Part shown: in pieces, positions 19,199-26,246 of the stretch
Layout: each line of letters opens with the position of its first letter
How positions within the stretch are numbered: position 1 is the first letter of the stretch
NCBI RefSeq assembly: GCF_900111495.1
Contig: NZ_FOIU01000002.1
Location: 248,001 to 312,000 of the forward strand
DNA length: 64,000 nucleotides
DNA from: Chryseobacterium wanjuense
GTDB taxonomy: Bacteria > Bacteroidota > Bacteroidia > Flavobacteriales > Weeksellaceae
Direction: 5' to 3'
Program-made: the position numbers and the translations under genes
The notes under the pieces: generated by a model
Told to the model about the DNA's origin: nothing
Databases searched by the model: none
Seen by the model: the letters and a program-made list of their open reading frames with translations, nothing else

Positions 19199-19510
19199 AT
19201 GGTTAGAGAGGCAACAGTTGGTCAAGCTAAAAATTGGATTTCTACCGAACTTGGAATGCAAAGCGTTAAAGCAATAGATGACATAGCAGGCAAATTAGCT
19301 AAAAATGATCCTTTTGTATTTTCTCAGCCAATAAAAGTTGTTCAAGCAGAAGGTAAAACATTCATTTTGAATGGTCACCATAGAATAGAAGCAGCAATCA
19401 AAATGGGATATGAAGGCTCTATTCCATATCAAAGAATACCTGCAAGTCAAATTTCCCAACATTCAGGGTTTAGTAATATAAGTGAACTTCTTAAAGCGTT
19501 TGGACATTAA
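19199..19510 (+). CDS. Displaced ParB/Srx-like nuclease toxin tip
   Basis: A 103-residue module. The C-terminal half contains FVFSQPIKVVQAEGKTFILN followed by GHHRIEAAIKMGYEGSIPYQRI, the ParB/sulfiredoxin-fold core (GHHRxxAA box) seen in DNases and NTP-using toxins at the ends of RHS and CDI proteins. The N-terminal REATVGQAKNWISTELGMQSV is the usual lead-in of such tips. It could start at ATG 19199, but its expected attachment to the Hint fragment just upstream is broken by a frameshift. The following gene, 10 bp away, is the likely immunity partner. Confidence 0.65.
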   Translation: MVREATVGQAKNWISTELGMQSVKAIDDIAGKLAKNDPFVFSQPIKVVQAEGKTFILNGHHRIEAAIKMGYEGSIPYQRIPASQISQHSGFSNISELLKAFGH

Positions 19511-19520
19511 AAAATAAAAA

Positions 19521-19994
19521 ATGGATAACTCGAAAATATATAATTTTATACAATCATACGGAGCAAAATGTATTAAACTAAATTTTGCACTCATCTCCAA
19601 TTTTAAATTAAATGAGATTTTGGATTTACAAGATATCAATCACTTTATTTTACCGCTACGAGCTAGTAAATTAAAAATTATAAGTCATGAAGGGAATTTT
19701 ATTTTAGAAAATGAAGATGTTGAATATCATATTCATGGAACAGGCGTAACTTTTACTATTAATGAAATAAAATATTCATTTAATATTGAACCAATAAACG
19801 AAAGTGTTCTACCTGTTTTTTCTATATCATCACTTTATGATTATATTACACTAGTTTATACGAAAATGAGTCATAATGATTTTACGGCTGTTATCAATCA
19901 ATTAGTCGAGAAGAGACTTCTCATTAATATCCATGAAAATGTATTGAGTTATTATATACCACAATTAGAATTTTCTAAAAATAATTATCAATAA
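19521..19994 (+). CDS. Putative immunity protein for the ParB-like tip
   Basis: A 157-residue soluble protein. The middle contains HIHGTGVTFTINEIKYSFNIEP, a pattern loosely like the DUF6896 proteins found next to toxins, though I am not sure. It starts 10 bp after the displaced tip and ends just before the first conserved leader repeat, as an immunity gene would. Strongly AT-rich. Function is from position. Confidence 0.6.
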   Translation: MDNSKIYNFIQSYGAKCIKLNFALISNFKLNEILDLQDINHFILPLRASKLKIISHEGNFILENEDVEYHIHGTGVTFTINEIKYSFNIEPINESVLPVFSISSLYDYITLVYTKMSHNDFTAVINQLVEKRLLINIHENVLSYYIPQLEFSKNNYQ

Positions 19995-19999
19995 AAGTT

Positions 20000-20121
20000 T
20001 GGAATTGCTACCTTTTTTAGGACAAAAGTTTTATACTCCTTATACTCTATAAGTTGTGAGAGTGTTATAAAGAATTAGGGTATTGAAATCAATACCCTAA
20101 TTTCAATAAAAATGTTTCGCA
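20000..20121 (+). repeat. RHS cassette leader repeat, copy A
   Basis: 122 bp (TGGAATTGCTACC... to ...ATGTTTCGCA) found almost unchanged at 22334 and 23991. It contains a perfect 13-bp inverted repeat with AAAT loop (20073-20085 with 20090-20102) and ends exactly where homology to the RHS core begins. An in-frame stop (TAA, ~20107-20109) blocks reading into the core from upstream. Confidence 0.9.
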
Positions 20122-20178
20122 AGAAACAGCGCAGGCGCTCTTGAAATCACAGATTCTAATGATTATTATCCTTTCGGG

Positions 20179-21225
20179 ATGAATCATTTGAAATCGGGAA
20201 CAGCGTTCTTTGGACAAGCAAGCTATAAAAACCATAAATATAACAGTAAAGAGCTTCAGGAAACGGGGATCTATGCAACAGACTGGCGTGGATATATGCC
20301 TGATATAGGTAGATTTGTAGGGATGGATGCCCTTGCGGAAGATTATGCAGACCAGACGCCTTTCCATTTTGCAATGAATAATCCGGCCAATTATGCCGAT
20401 CCTACAGGATTGTACTACGAGTCTCCAGGGAAAGACAGGATCGATCTTGACCCCAGCGAGTTTGGCGCTTTCTTTAAGAAATATAAAAACGGTATCAATG
20501 GTCCTATAGGCAGTGTATTCAACGAGATAGAAACCAATACCAATGATTATTCTCTTACACAGAATCTTCCCGAGCTTGTGCTTTCTGCCCCTAAAAGCTA
20601 TCAGGGAAATGCCGCCCTTACTGGTTTAACGTTGAGTTTTGGGATTCAGCAGCACCTGTCTACCTATTTGGGAATGCAACAGCAACCTTTTGATCGAATG
20701 GCATGGGTGAGAAATGATAGAGGAGTTGACATGATTGGAGGTCTTAATGATCCCATTGGTATTTTTGATATAGCAGGACAAATAATGAGTAACTGGGAGC
20801 CTGAAAATAGATACCTTGCGATGGGCGTAGGGATTCTGGCGGCGGTTGCTTTAAAGAAACCACAGTTAGCCTTAGCGGAAGAAAAAGCTACCTATTATTC
20901 AGTTGCTTATGAAATGAAACTTTCTGAAGGTTCTTATCCTGGGATATATAGAGGAGGTCATTTTCGTGAAGCAAATAAAGCACTTGAAGCTGCCATGGTA
21001 TCAGATGCAAAATTTGCTTCGGGCATTGAAAATCTTGGAATTACTATTCCAAGATCACCAGCAGGGTCTATATTAGGGAAATCTCCAACGAATTGGGTTT
21101 GGCATCATCACGTGGATGAAGGTATAATGCAGCTAGTTCCTAAACCACAACATACTGTTGGAAGCTCATTTTGGAGTATTATGCATCCCGGAAATAAAGG
21201 AGGTTTTTCAATTTGGGGAAAATAA
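20179..21225 (+). CDS. Displaced RHS-core cassette with WHH-type HNH nuclease tip
   Basis: RHS-core homology begins at 20122 (coding for [12 protein letters not shown]...) without a start codon; the first ATG is 20179, giving 348 residues. Residues 1-135 are almost identical to the RHS core and linker of the main gene. The tip (AYEMKLSEGSYPGIYRGGHFREANKAL, then NWVWHHHVDEGIMQLVPKPQH and HPGNKGGFSIWG) is the WHH-type HNH/EndoVII nuclease toxin, a DNase family common on polymorphic toxins. There is no signal peptide or promoter, so this copy should be silent until recombined into the main gene. The immunity candidate follows 21 bp later. Confidence 0.82.
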   Translation: MNHLKSGTAFFGQASYKNHKYNSKELQETGIYATDWRGYMPDIGRFVGMDALAEDYADQTPFHFAMNNPANYADPTGLYYESPGKDRIDLDPSEFGAFFKKYKNGINGPIGSVFNEIETNTNDYSLTQNLPELVLSAPKSYQGNAALTGLTLSFGIQQHLSTYLGMQQQPFDRMAWVRNDRGVDMIGGLNDPIGIFDIAGQIMSNWEPENRYLAMGVGILAAVALKKPQLALAEEKATYYSVAYEMKLSEGSYPGIYRGGHFREANKALEAAMVSDAKFASGIENLGITIPRSPAGSILGKSPTNWVWHHHVDEGIMQLVPKPQHTVGSSFWSIMHPGNKGGFSIWGK

Positions 21226-21246
21226 GAAAAATTAAAAATAATATTT

Positions 21247-21525
21247 ATGAATTTAATTGATTTAATAAGTAACATTGACGAGGTTGATGAAGATTCAATC
21301 ATTTTTTTAAAAGATCTGAATGATTATAAATCAGATATAATTCTGTCATATCCGGAAGACGGAGATAATGGGATTAAAAAAGAGAATGATACTGAATATT
21401 ACTATCTTATTGAAGTCTTTTTAGCAAAAGAATTTATATCTGATTGGATAGATAGCTTAGATTATTCACCTTCAATAGAAGACATTGCTAAAAGATTGTA
21501 TGAATATGGAATAAATGACGCTTAA
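21247..21525 (+). CDS. Putative immunity protein for the WHH nuclease (DUF7716-like)
   Basis: A 92-residue acidic protein. The second half (EVFLAKEFISDWIDSLDYS, then SIEDIAKRLYEYGINDA) has the look of small DUF7716-type immunity proteins. The acidic charge fits binding to a basic nuclease. Placed directly after the nuclease tip and followed by a terminator. Confidence 0.65.
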   Translation: MNLIDLISNIDEVDEDSIIFLKDLNDYKSDIILSYPEDGDNGIKKENDTEYYYLIEVFLAKEFISDWIDSLDYSPSIEDIAKRLYEYGINDA

Positions 21526-21552
21526 TATGAATATGTAACAATAGCATTTTAA

Positions 21553-21588
21553 ATAAATAGAGTATTGATTTTTCAATGCTCTATTTAT
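21553..21588 (+). terminator. Terminator-like hairpin after the WHH immunity gene
   Basis: A 16-bp stem with one G-T pair (21553-21568 with 21573-21588) and TTTT loop. It shares the A-rich/GAG...CTC/T-rich design of the hairpin at 19074. Confidence 0.75.
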
Positions 21589-21871
21589 CAATAATTTTGA
21601 TACTTACAAAGCATTTTCAACCGGTTTACAACAAGATAAAATATTGGGAGCTATGCATTCTTATGATAAACTTCATTTTAATGTGACAGGATTTAGTAAA
21701 TATCAATTCTCAAAGTTTAAAGCTGGCAGTTTTGTAGGAAATAGGAATGTGACTAATTGGGAGATGCACGAAGTATTTAGTAATCCCACCCTATTAAATA
21801 AGACACAATTTTACAGAAAAGTTGGAAACAATTATGAAATATTATCTAATTTTTCACCATATGGTTATTAA
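21589..21871 (+). pseudogene. Truncated toxin tail (displaced tip remnant)
   Basis: An open frame begins inside the preceding hairpin and runs NNFDTYKAFSTGLQQDKILG... to ...NFSPYGY. It has no start codon with a plausible N-terminus (first ATG at 21653) and no RHS or Hint segment. KLHFNVTGFSKYQFSKF and NVTNWEMHEVFSNPTLLNKT look like the end of a polymorphic-toxin tip of the type seen in other RHS proteins, but I cannot name it. The preserved frame and the intact gene that follows suggest the remnant of an old cassette. Confidence 0.55.
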
Positions 21872-21887
21872 TTTATAATACAATATT

Positions 21888-22295
21888 ATGAAAACACTTT
21901 ATAAATCGAACAGAAAATTTAGAATATGGGCTTATATGGTAAGTCATTCTTCTCTGATTTTGCGTAGTGAAATGAAATATCCTGATCAAGATGATTATGC
22001 CGAAAGTATTTCGTCTAATATAGATATAGAATTTTGGGCAGTGAGTTACATTAATTTACCGTCTGACCTTTTAGGCATAAATATCAGAGAGATTACATCA
22101 GAAGCATTACCTAAAGAAATTAATAAAGATCTTTTAATATTTGATATGAGAATATTTGAGCTTAAGTCAGACGAATCTAAATATTATGTAATTGCAGGAG
22201 GAATATTAATTGGTGAAAATAAATGGATTAACCAAGATAGGATTTTCAATTATGATTCTAATCTTAAACATGATAAAATATTGTTTCAAAGTTGA
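21888..22295 (+). CDS. Putative immunity protein for the truncated tip
   Basis: A 135-residue soluble protein (MKTLYKSNRKFRIWAYMVSH, then IEFWAVSYINLPSDL and YYVIAGGILIGENKWI). It is intact, starts 16 bp after the truncated toxin tail and is followed by a hairpin, so it is most simply the retained immunity gene of a lost toxin. It could still protect against relatives that carry the intact toxin. No family recognised. Confidence 0.55.
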   Translation: MKTLYKSNRKFRIWAYMVSHSSLILRSEMKYPDQDDYAESISSNIDIEFWAVSYINLPSDLLGINIREITSEALPKEINKDLLIFDMRIFELKSDESKYYVIAGGILIGENKWINQDRIFNYDSNLKHDKILFQS

Positions 22296-22304
22296 TAAAG
22301 GATG

Positions 22305-22330
22305 GTGTCCAAAAAGTTTGGACACTCCTT
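22305..22330 (+). terminator. Hairpin after the orphan immunity gene
   Basis: Perfect 9-bp arms GTGTCCAAA/TTTGGACAC (22305-22313, 22317-22325), loop AAG, followed by TCCTTTATT. The T-tract is weak. It directly precedes leader copy B. Confidence 0.5.
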
Positions 22331-22333
22331 TAT

Positions 22334-22453
22334 TGGAATTGCTACCTTTTTTAGAACAAAAGTTTTATACTCCTTACTCTATAAGTTGTGAGAGTGTTAT
22401 AAAGAATTAGGGTATTGAAATCAATACCCTAATTTCAATAAAAATGTTTCGCA
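22334..22453 (+). repeat. RHS cassette leader repeat, copy B
   Basis: 120 bp, the same sequence as copy A except for a GG to GA change, a 2-bp deletion in the TATACTCTAT stretch and a few point changes. The 13-bp inverted repeat is unchanged (22405-22417 with 22422-22434). RHS-core homology resumes at 22454. Confidence 0.9.
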
Positions 22454-22510
22454 AGAAATAGCGCAGGCGCTCTTGAAATCACAGATTCTAATGATTATTA
22501 TCCTTTCGGG

Positions 22511-23515
22511 ATGAATCATTTGAAATCGGGAACAGCGTTCTTTGGACAAGCAAGCTATAAAAACCATAAATATAATGGGGTGGAGCTTCAGGAAACGGGG
22601 ATCTATGCAACAGACTGGCGTGGATATATGCCTGATATAGGTAGATTTGCAGGAATGGATGCCCTTGCGGAAGATTATGCAGACCAGACACCTTTCCATT
22701 TTGCAATGAATAATCCGGCCAATTATGCCGATCCTACGGGATTGTACAGCGTTTCTCAGGGAGGTGACAGGATAGACCTCGACCCTAGTGAGTTTGGAGC
22801 TTTCTTTAAGAAATATAAAAATGGCATCAATGGTCCTATCGGCAGTGTATTCAACGAAATACAAACCAATACCAATGATTATTCTCTTACACAGAATCTT
22901 CCCGAGCTTACAATACAAGGTTCAAAATTGAAGCATGCTTTTACCGGTGATTATTTTTTTAATAGTGACAAAAATGCTATTTTTAATCATTTAAATAAGC
23001 ATATTGGTGTAATGACTACCTTTAGCGAACACAAATTAGATAAAGTTGAACAATGGGCTAACTCTGATAATTTTGCGTTAAAGTTCTCATATAAGACGGT
23101 AAATGATGCTTATACTTTCGCACAGGTTTTTGATGGAGGATTAATGGAACGCCCTGAATGGGAAAGTCCGTTTGGAGGAAATTATGGTAATTTAGATGGG
23201 ACTCCGAATTACCACCAGGAAGAAGGCTTTGCCAATACACTATCAACAATTTATTCTACCGTGAGAAGTTTGAAAGTAGTAAAAGAGTTTGCAGTAGAAG
23301 GTCTTAATATTGCAAGTAAGATGAATGCAGCACAATTTTCACGTGTATTTAAAGGAACTGCAATAGCAAGAGCAACTCCTGCAACAAGAGGCCTGCTAAA
23401 CAGAAATTTGAATAAAGGAATTGGCTATGTAAATGGTCAGGTGGAAAGCGGTATGAAAGCACCGGCAATTGTTAAATTTTTTGGAAATATGTTTAAATCT
23501 AAAGATAAAAAATAA
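22511..23515 (+). CDS. Displaced RHS-core cassette with unrecognised toxin tip
   Basis: RHS-core homology begins at 22454; the first ATG is 22511, giving 334 residues. Residues 1-135 are nearly identical to the core and linker of the main RHS gene, and switch at PELTIQGSKLK to a unique tip of ~195 residues. The tip has DKVEQWANSDNFALKFSYKT, GGNYGNLDGTPNYHQEEGF and a basic end (FFGNMFKSKDKK). No nuclease or peptidase motif is visible. The two genes after it are tiny membrane proteins, which suggests the toxin acts at or through the inner membrane. No signal peptide or promoter: silent unless recombined. Confidence 0.75.
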   Translation: MNHLKSGTAFFGQASYKNHKYNGVELQETGIYATDWRGYMPDIGRFAGMDALAEDYADQTPFHFAMNNPANYADPTGLYSVSQGGDRIDLDPSEFGAFFKKYKNGINGPIGSVFNEIQTNTNDYSLTQNLPELTIQGSKLKHAFTGDYFFNSDKNAIFNHLNKHIGVMTTFSEHKLDKVEQWANSDNFALKFSYKTVNDAYTFAQVFDGGLMERPEWESPFGGNYGNLDGTPNYHQEEGFANTLSTIYSTVRSLKVVKEFAVEGLNIASKMNAAQFSRVFKGTAIARATPATRGLLNRNLNKGIGYVNGQVESGMKAPAIVKFFGNMFKSKDKK

Positions 23516-23520
23516 TAATT

Positions 23521-23763
23521 ATGGAGATTTTATTTGAAATATTCATCAGGGGTCTAGTAATAGGCTTTCTTGGTGTGAATACTAGATATTATTTTTTCAG
23601 GATTTTTAATAAAAATGTAAAAAAGAAGGATTTTGAAACCGATCAGGAGGATATAGGCGCCAGTTTTTCCCAAGGCTTTTATAATTTTTTTATTGGTCTT
23701 TTTGTATTTTCTATTTTGGCGTATGGTATTGTCTCTATACTGTATGTTTTTGATCTTCTTTAA
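23521..23763 (+). CDS. Small two-helix membrane protein, candidate immunity protein
   Basis: 80 residues with two hydrophobic helices (LFEIFIRGLVIGFLGVNTRYY near 4-24 and FFIGLFVFSILAYGIVSILY near 56-76) joined by a charged loop. It lies 5 bp after the displaced toxin and overlaps the next gene as TAATG. Membrane immunity proteins usually guard against toxins that insert in or work near the membrane. No family recognised. Confidence 0.55.
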   Translation: MEILFEIFIRGLVIGFLGVNTRYYFFRIFNKNVKKKDFETDQEDIGASFSQGFYNFFIGLFVFSILAYGIVSILYVFDLL

Positions 23764-23966
23764 TGGAAATTTTTGAAGTTATTTTTCAGATTATTTTTAC
23801 CACCTTAATAGGAAATAACATTTATTACCTGGTGAGAAAGATTATCGGTGATAAACGCAGCTATAAAGAAATTGTTAATAGCGAGAAAGAAGATGGATGG
23901 AGATACGGTACAGGAATGTTTGTAATGTTTGCATTTGTTATTTTTCTTGTTAAATGCACTTCATAG
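23763..23966 (+). CDS. Second small membrane protein, candidate immunity protein
   Basis: 67 residues with two hydrophobic segments (VIFQIIFTTLIGNNIYYLV and GMFVMFAFVIFLVKC) and a central KIIGDKRSYKEIVNSEKEDG loop. Its layout copies that of the 80-residue protein directly upstream (N-terminal helix, NxRYYFF/NIYYLVRK motif, DxxxxxxxGxx loop, C-terminal helix), so the two look like diverged duplicates. Start and upstream stop overlap (TAATG). Confidence 0.5.
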   Translation: MEIFEVIFQIIFTTLIGNNIYYLVRKIIGDKRSYKEIVNSEKEDGWRYGTGMFVMFAFVIFLVKCTS

Positions 23967-23990
23967 GTTTTAGAACATTTTTTGGAGGAG

Positions 23991-24112
23991 TGGAATTGCT
24001 ACCTTTTTTAGGACAAAAGTTTTATACTCCTTATACTCTATAAGTTGTGAGAGTGTTATAAAGAATTAGGGTATTGAAATCAATACCCTAATTTAAATAA
24101 AAATGTTTCGCA
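23991..24112 (+). repeat. RHS cassette leader repeat, copy C
   Basis: 122 bp, near-identical to copy A. The 13-bp inverted repeat is retained (24064-24076 with 24081-24093). RHS-core homology resumes at 24113. Confidence 0.9.
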
Positions 24113-24169
24113 AGAAACAGCGCAAGCGCTCTTGAAATCACAGATTCTAATGATTATTATCCTTTCGGA

Positions 24170-25252
24170 ATGAATCATCTGAAAACCGGAACTGCATTTT
24201 TTGGGCAGGGAAGCTATAAAAACAATAAATATAACAGTAAAGAGCTTCAGGAAACAGGTATGTACAGCTACGGCTGGAGAGATTATATGCCCGATATTGC
24301 AAGATGGAACGGAATAGATCAGCTTTCAGAGAAGTTTCATGCTGCAAGTCCTTATGCCTATGTGCTGAATAATCCCATTTCTTTCACAGATCCGGATGGA
24401 AGAGATATTCACAGAGAAGGAGAAAACTGGTCACTTAACGGATCAGATGCAGAAAGAGCTTTTTCCTATATGCAGGGCGGTGGGAAACTAAGCTATCTAG
24501 AAAATGCTTTGTCTTCTTGGGAGACAGGAGGAGGCAACTTTGTAGGTGATAATATGTCATTTTGGGATAATTTTGGGGGAATAGATGCAATAGTACCAGA
24601 AGTAACCATTAATGCCAGAGGAAATAAAAACACATGGAACATAGGGAATAATCTTGATTTCAATCAATTTCTTATGATGAGCTTATTTACAGGTGCACAA
24701 ATGGACTGGAACTTACAACAAAACAGAGCATTTTATTACAGTGAAGTAACAAGAACAGGTGCAGATAAAATAGAAAGAAATTTTTATTTAATGTTTGGAG
24801 GCGCTTTAGTTGCACCGTTTGCAGGTTCTTATATTGCAACACTTGGAGGTGAAACTGTTGCTAGTTATTTGCAAGGAGCTTTAATAAGAGGTGTCACTGA
24901 CATGGCATTACAACAAACTATAAAAGGAAGTATAGACTGGAAACAAACTGGAATCAATGCTTTTATAGGAGGAGGAAAAGGTTTTGGAGCTATTAAAGTT
25001 GGTTGGTTAAATTATACAGGAAATATGGTAAATAATTTTGGAACTTCTTATTATGATGGTGGGAAAAAAGGATTTATGAATGATTTTGGTATAAATAGTA
25101 TGAAAGCGTTAACGGGTATTTTTGGAATGGGAGTAGGTAATTATAATGGATTAACAAATGGCTCTTTAAATGGCTATTTTGGTACGGTCTTATTACCTGG
25201 AGTTTATTTTAATACAACAGATGTTGTTATAGAAAATAAGATAAAAAAATAA
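24170..25252 (+). CDS. Displaced, diverged RHS-core cassette with glycine-rich hydrophobic tip
   Basis: 360 residues from the first ATG (RHS homology from 24113). The RHS segment (SKELQETGMYSYGWRDYMPD, then ARWNGIDQLSEKFHAASPYA and NNPISFTDPDGR) belongs to a different RHS allele than the other copies, which keep the [20 protein letters not shown] form. The tip of ~240 residues has a Trp/Asn-rich linker and a glycine-rich hydrophobic part (FYLMFGGALVAPFAGSYIA, then INAFIGGGKGFGAIKVGW and LTGIFGMGVGNYNGLTNG), which could insert in membranes; no family is recognised. Two small genes follow, both with N-terminal hydrophobic segments. Silent as it stands, for lack of a promoter and N-terminus. Confidence 0.7.
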   Translation: MNHLKTGTAFFGQGSYKNNKYNSKELQETGMYSYGWRDYMPDIARWNGIDQLSEKFHAASPYAYVLNNPISFTDPDGRDIHREGENWSLNGSDAERAFSYMQGGGKLSYLENALSSWETGGGNFVGDNMSFWDNFGGIDAIVPEVTINARGNKNTWNIGNNLDFNQFLMMSLFTGAQMDWNLQQNRAFYYSEVTRTGADKIERNFYLMFGGALVAPFAGSYIATLGGETVASYLQGALIRGVTDMALQQTIKGSIDWKQTGINAFIGGGKGFGAIKVGWLNYTGNMVNNFGTSYYDGGKKGFMNDFGINSMKALTGIFGMGVGNYNGLTNGSLNGYFGTVLLPGVYFNTTDVVIENKIKK

Positions 25253-25254
25253 GG

Positions 25255-25668
25255 ATGAAAAAGATAATTGATAAAAACTTTCATTTGATTCTAATTTCCC
25301 TAGTTATTATTGTAATTGGGTACTGGTATTTAAGTTCGTCAGATGGACTCAAAGATATATCAAAAAGAAAAAAATATACAATAGCACTAACAGTAAGTGA
25401 TTGGCATCATAAAGATACTAATGGAATTGGTGTTGATTATGAATATTTTGTCAATAGTATAAAGTATTCTAATACAATAAATTTAGATTTAAAAAAAGGT
25501 CAAAAATATCTATTAGTTTTTGATTCAATAATACCTGAAAATAATGTTCTTTTAGATATTTATCCCATAAACAGCTTCTCTTTAGTTCCTTTAAATGGGT
25601 GGAAAATTAATGAGTTACCTATTAAGGTTGATAGTTCCAAAATTAATAATATAATCTTAGAGAGATAA
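25255..25668 (+). CDS. Membrane-anchored protein, candidate immunity protein
   Basis: 137 residues: one N-terminal membrane helix (FHLILISLVIIVIGYWYL) and a beta-rich outer domain (DYEYFVNSIKYSNTINLDLKKGQ...LLVFDS). It begins 2 bp after the displaced toxin stop, so it is coupled to it. Placement on the periplasmic face would suit protection against a toxin that arrives through the periplasm. No family recognised. Confidence 0.55.
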   Translation: MKKIIDKNFHLILISLVIIVIGYWYLSSSDGLKDISKRKKYTIALTVSDWHHKDTNGIGVDYEYFVNSIKYSNTINLDLKKGQKYLLVFDSIIPENNVLLDIYPINSFSLVPLNGWKINELPIKVDSSKINNIILER

Positions 25669-25712
25669 TCAAATCTCTATGAATAATGAATAATGAATAA
25701 AGTATAAGTTAA

Positions 25713-26093
25713 ATGATAAGCAAACATAAATTATTTGTGATAGGCATTTTTACATCCTTCTCAATATATGCTCAAAAAACAAATGAGTATAAATTTCTAA
25801 CTAAAGGACAGTATAATAGTAAAATATATGAAAAATTTGAAACTAAAGATGGAGATAAAGTTAACCTTTGGCATAAAGTAGAAGAATCTCTAGAAAATAG
25901 CCCAGGAATAGCATTTACAGAGTTTTACCTACAAATTGATTGTAAAGCAAAAGCAAGTATTTTAAAAACCTCAATTACTCATTGGAGAGATGGTACAGTT
26001 CAAAAGCTTGATGATCCATCAAATAAAGAAGTTCCAATAACAGATCTAAAATCTATACCGGGACTTTCGTATAAAAAATATTGCAGAAAATAA
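25713..26093 (+). CDS. Small secreted protein at the end of the RHS island
   Basis: 126 residues with a signal peptide (KHKLFVIGIFTSFSIYAQ) and a mature part with two Cys (QIDCKAKAS, KKYCRK) that could form a disulfide. It follows a short (TGAATAA)x3 tandem repeat at 25680-25700. It may be a second immunity factor of the last cassette or an unrelated exported protein; the sequence does not decide. Confidence 0.5.
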   Translation: MISKHKLFVIGIFTSFSIYAQKTNEYKFLTKGQYNSKIYEKFETKDGDKVNLWHKVEESLENSPGIAFTEFYLQIDCKAKASILKTSITHWRDGTVQKLDDPSNKEVPITDLKSIPGLSYKKYCRK

Positions 26094-26218
26094 ATTAATA
26101 ACGGATAATCTCTAATAGACTGCACCCAAAAGTTTAGACAAAATAATCTTTTGATAAAAATCCCAACAAGCTAAATATCAACAATCTAGATCCTACGAAA
26201 GGACAAGCTACTTACAAA

Positions 26219-26242
26219 AAACGCTGCAGATTTGCAGCGTTT
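26219..26242. terminator. Terminator between the RHS island and the minus-strand block
   Basis: A perfect 10-bp stem AAACGCTGCA/TGCAGCGTTT with GATT loop. It is flanked by an A-run, which is a U-tract when read from the minus strand, so it mainly terminates the minus-strand operon ending at 26247. Confidence 0.85.
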
Positions 26243-26246
26243 CTAT

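Noticed and set aside
19071..19277. 68-codon frame starting ATGAAAAAGAG as a gene
   Set aside because: Its first codons lie in the terminator stem and the rest is a Hint fragment followed by out-of-frame sequence.
20000..24112. Three regularly spaced repeats considered as CRISPR
   Set aside because: Units are ~120 bp and 1.6-2.3 kb apart with genes between them; no short repeat-spacer pattern and no cas genes.
20000..24112. Leader repeats considered as insertion-sequence ends
   Set aside because: No transposase frame lies between any pair and no target-site duplication was visible.
26119..26160. CTGCACCCAAAAGTTTAGACA resembling an IS3-type terminus
   Set aside because: Only one end is present, with no partner or transposase remnant; too short to claim.
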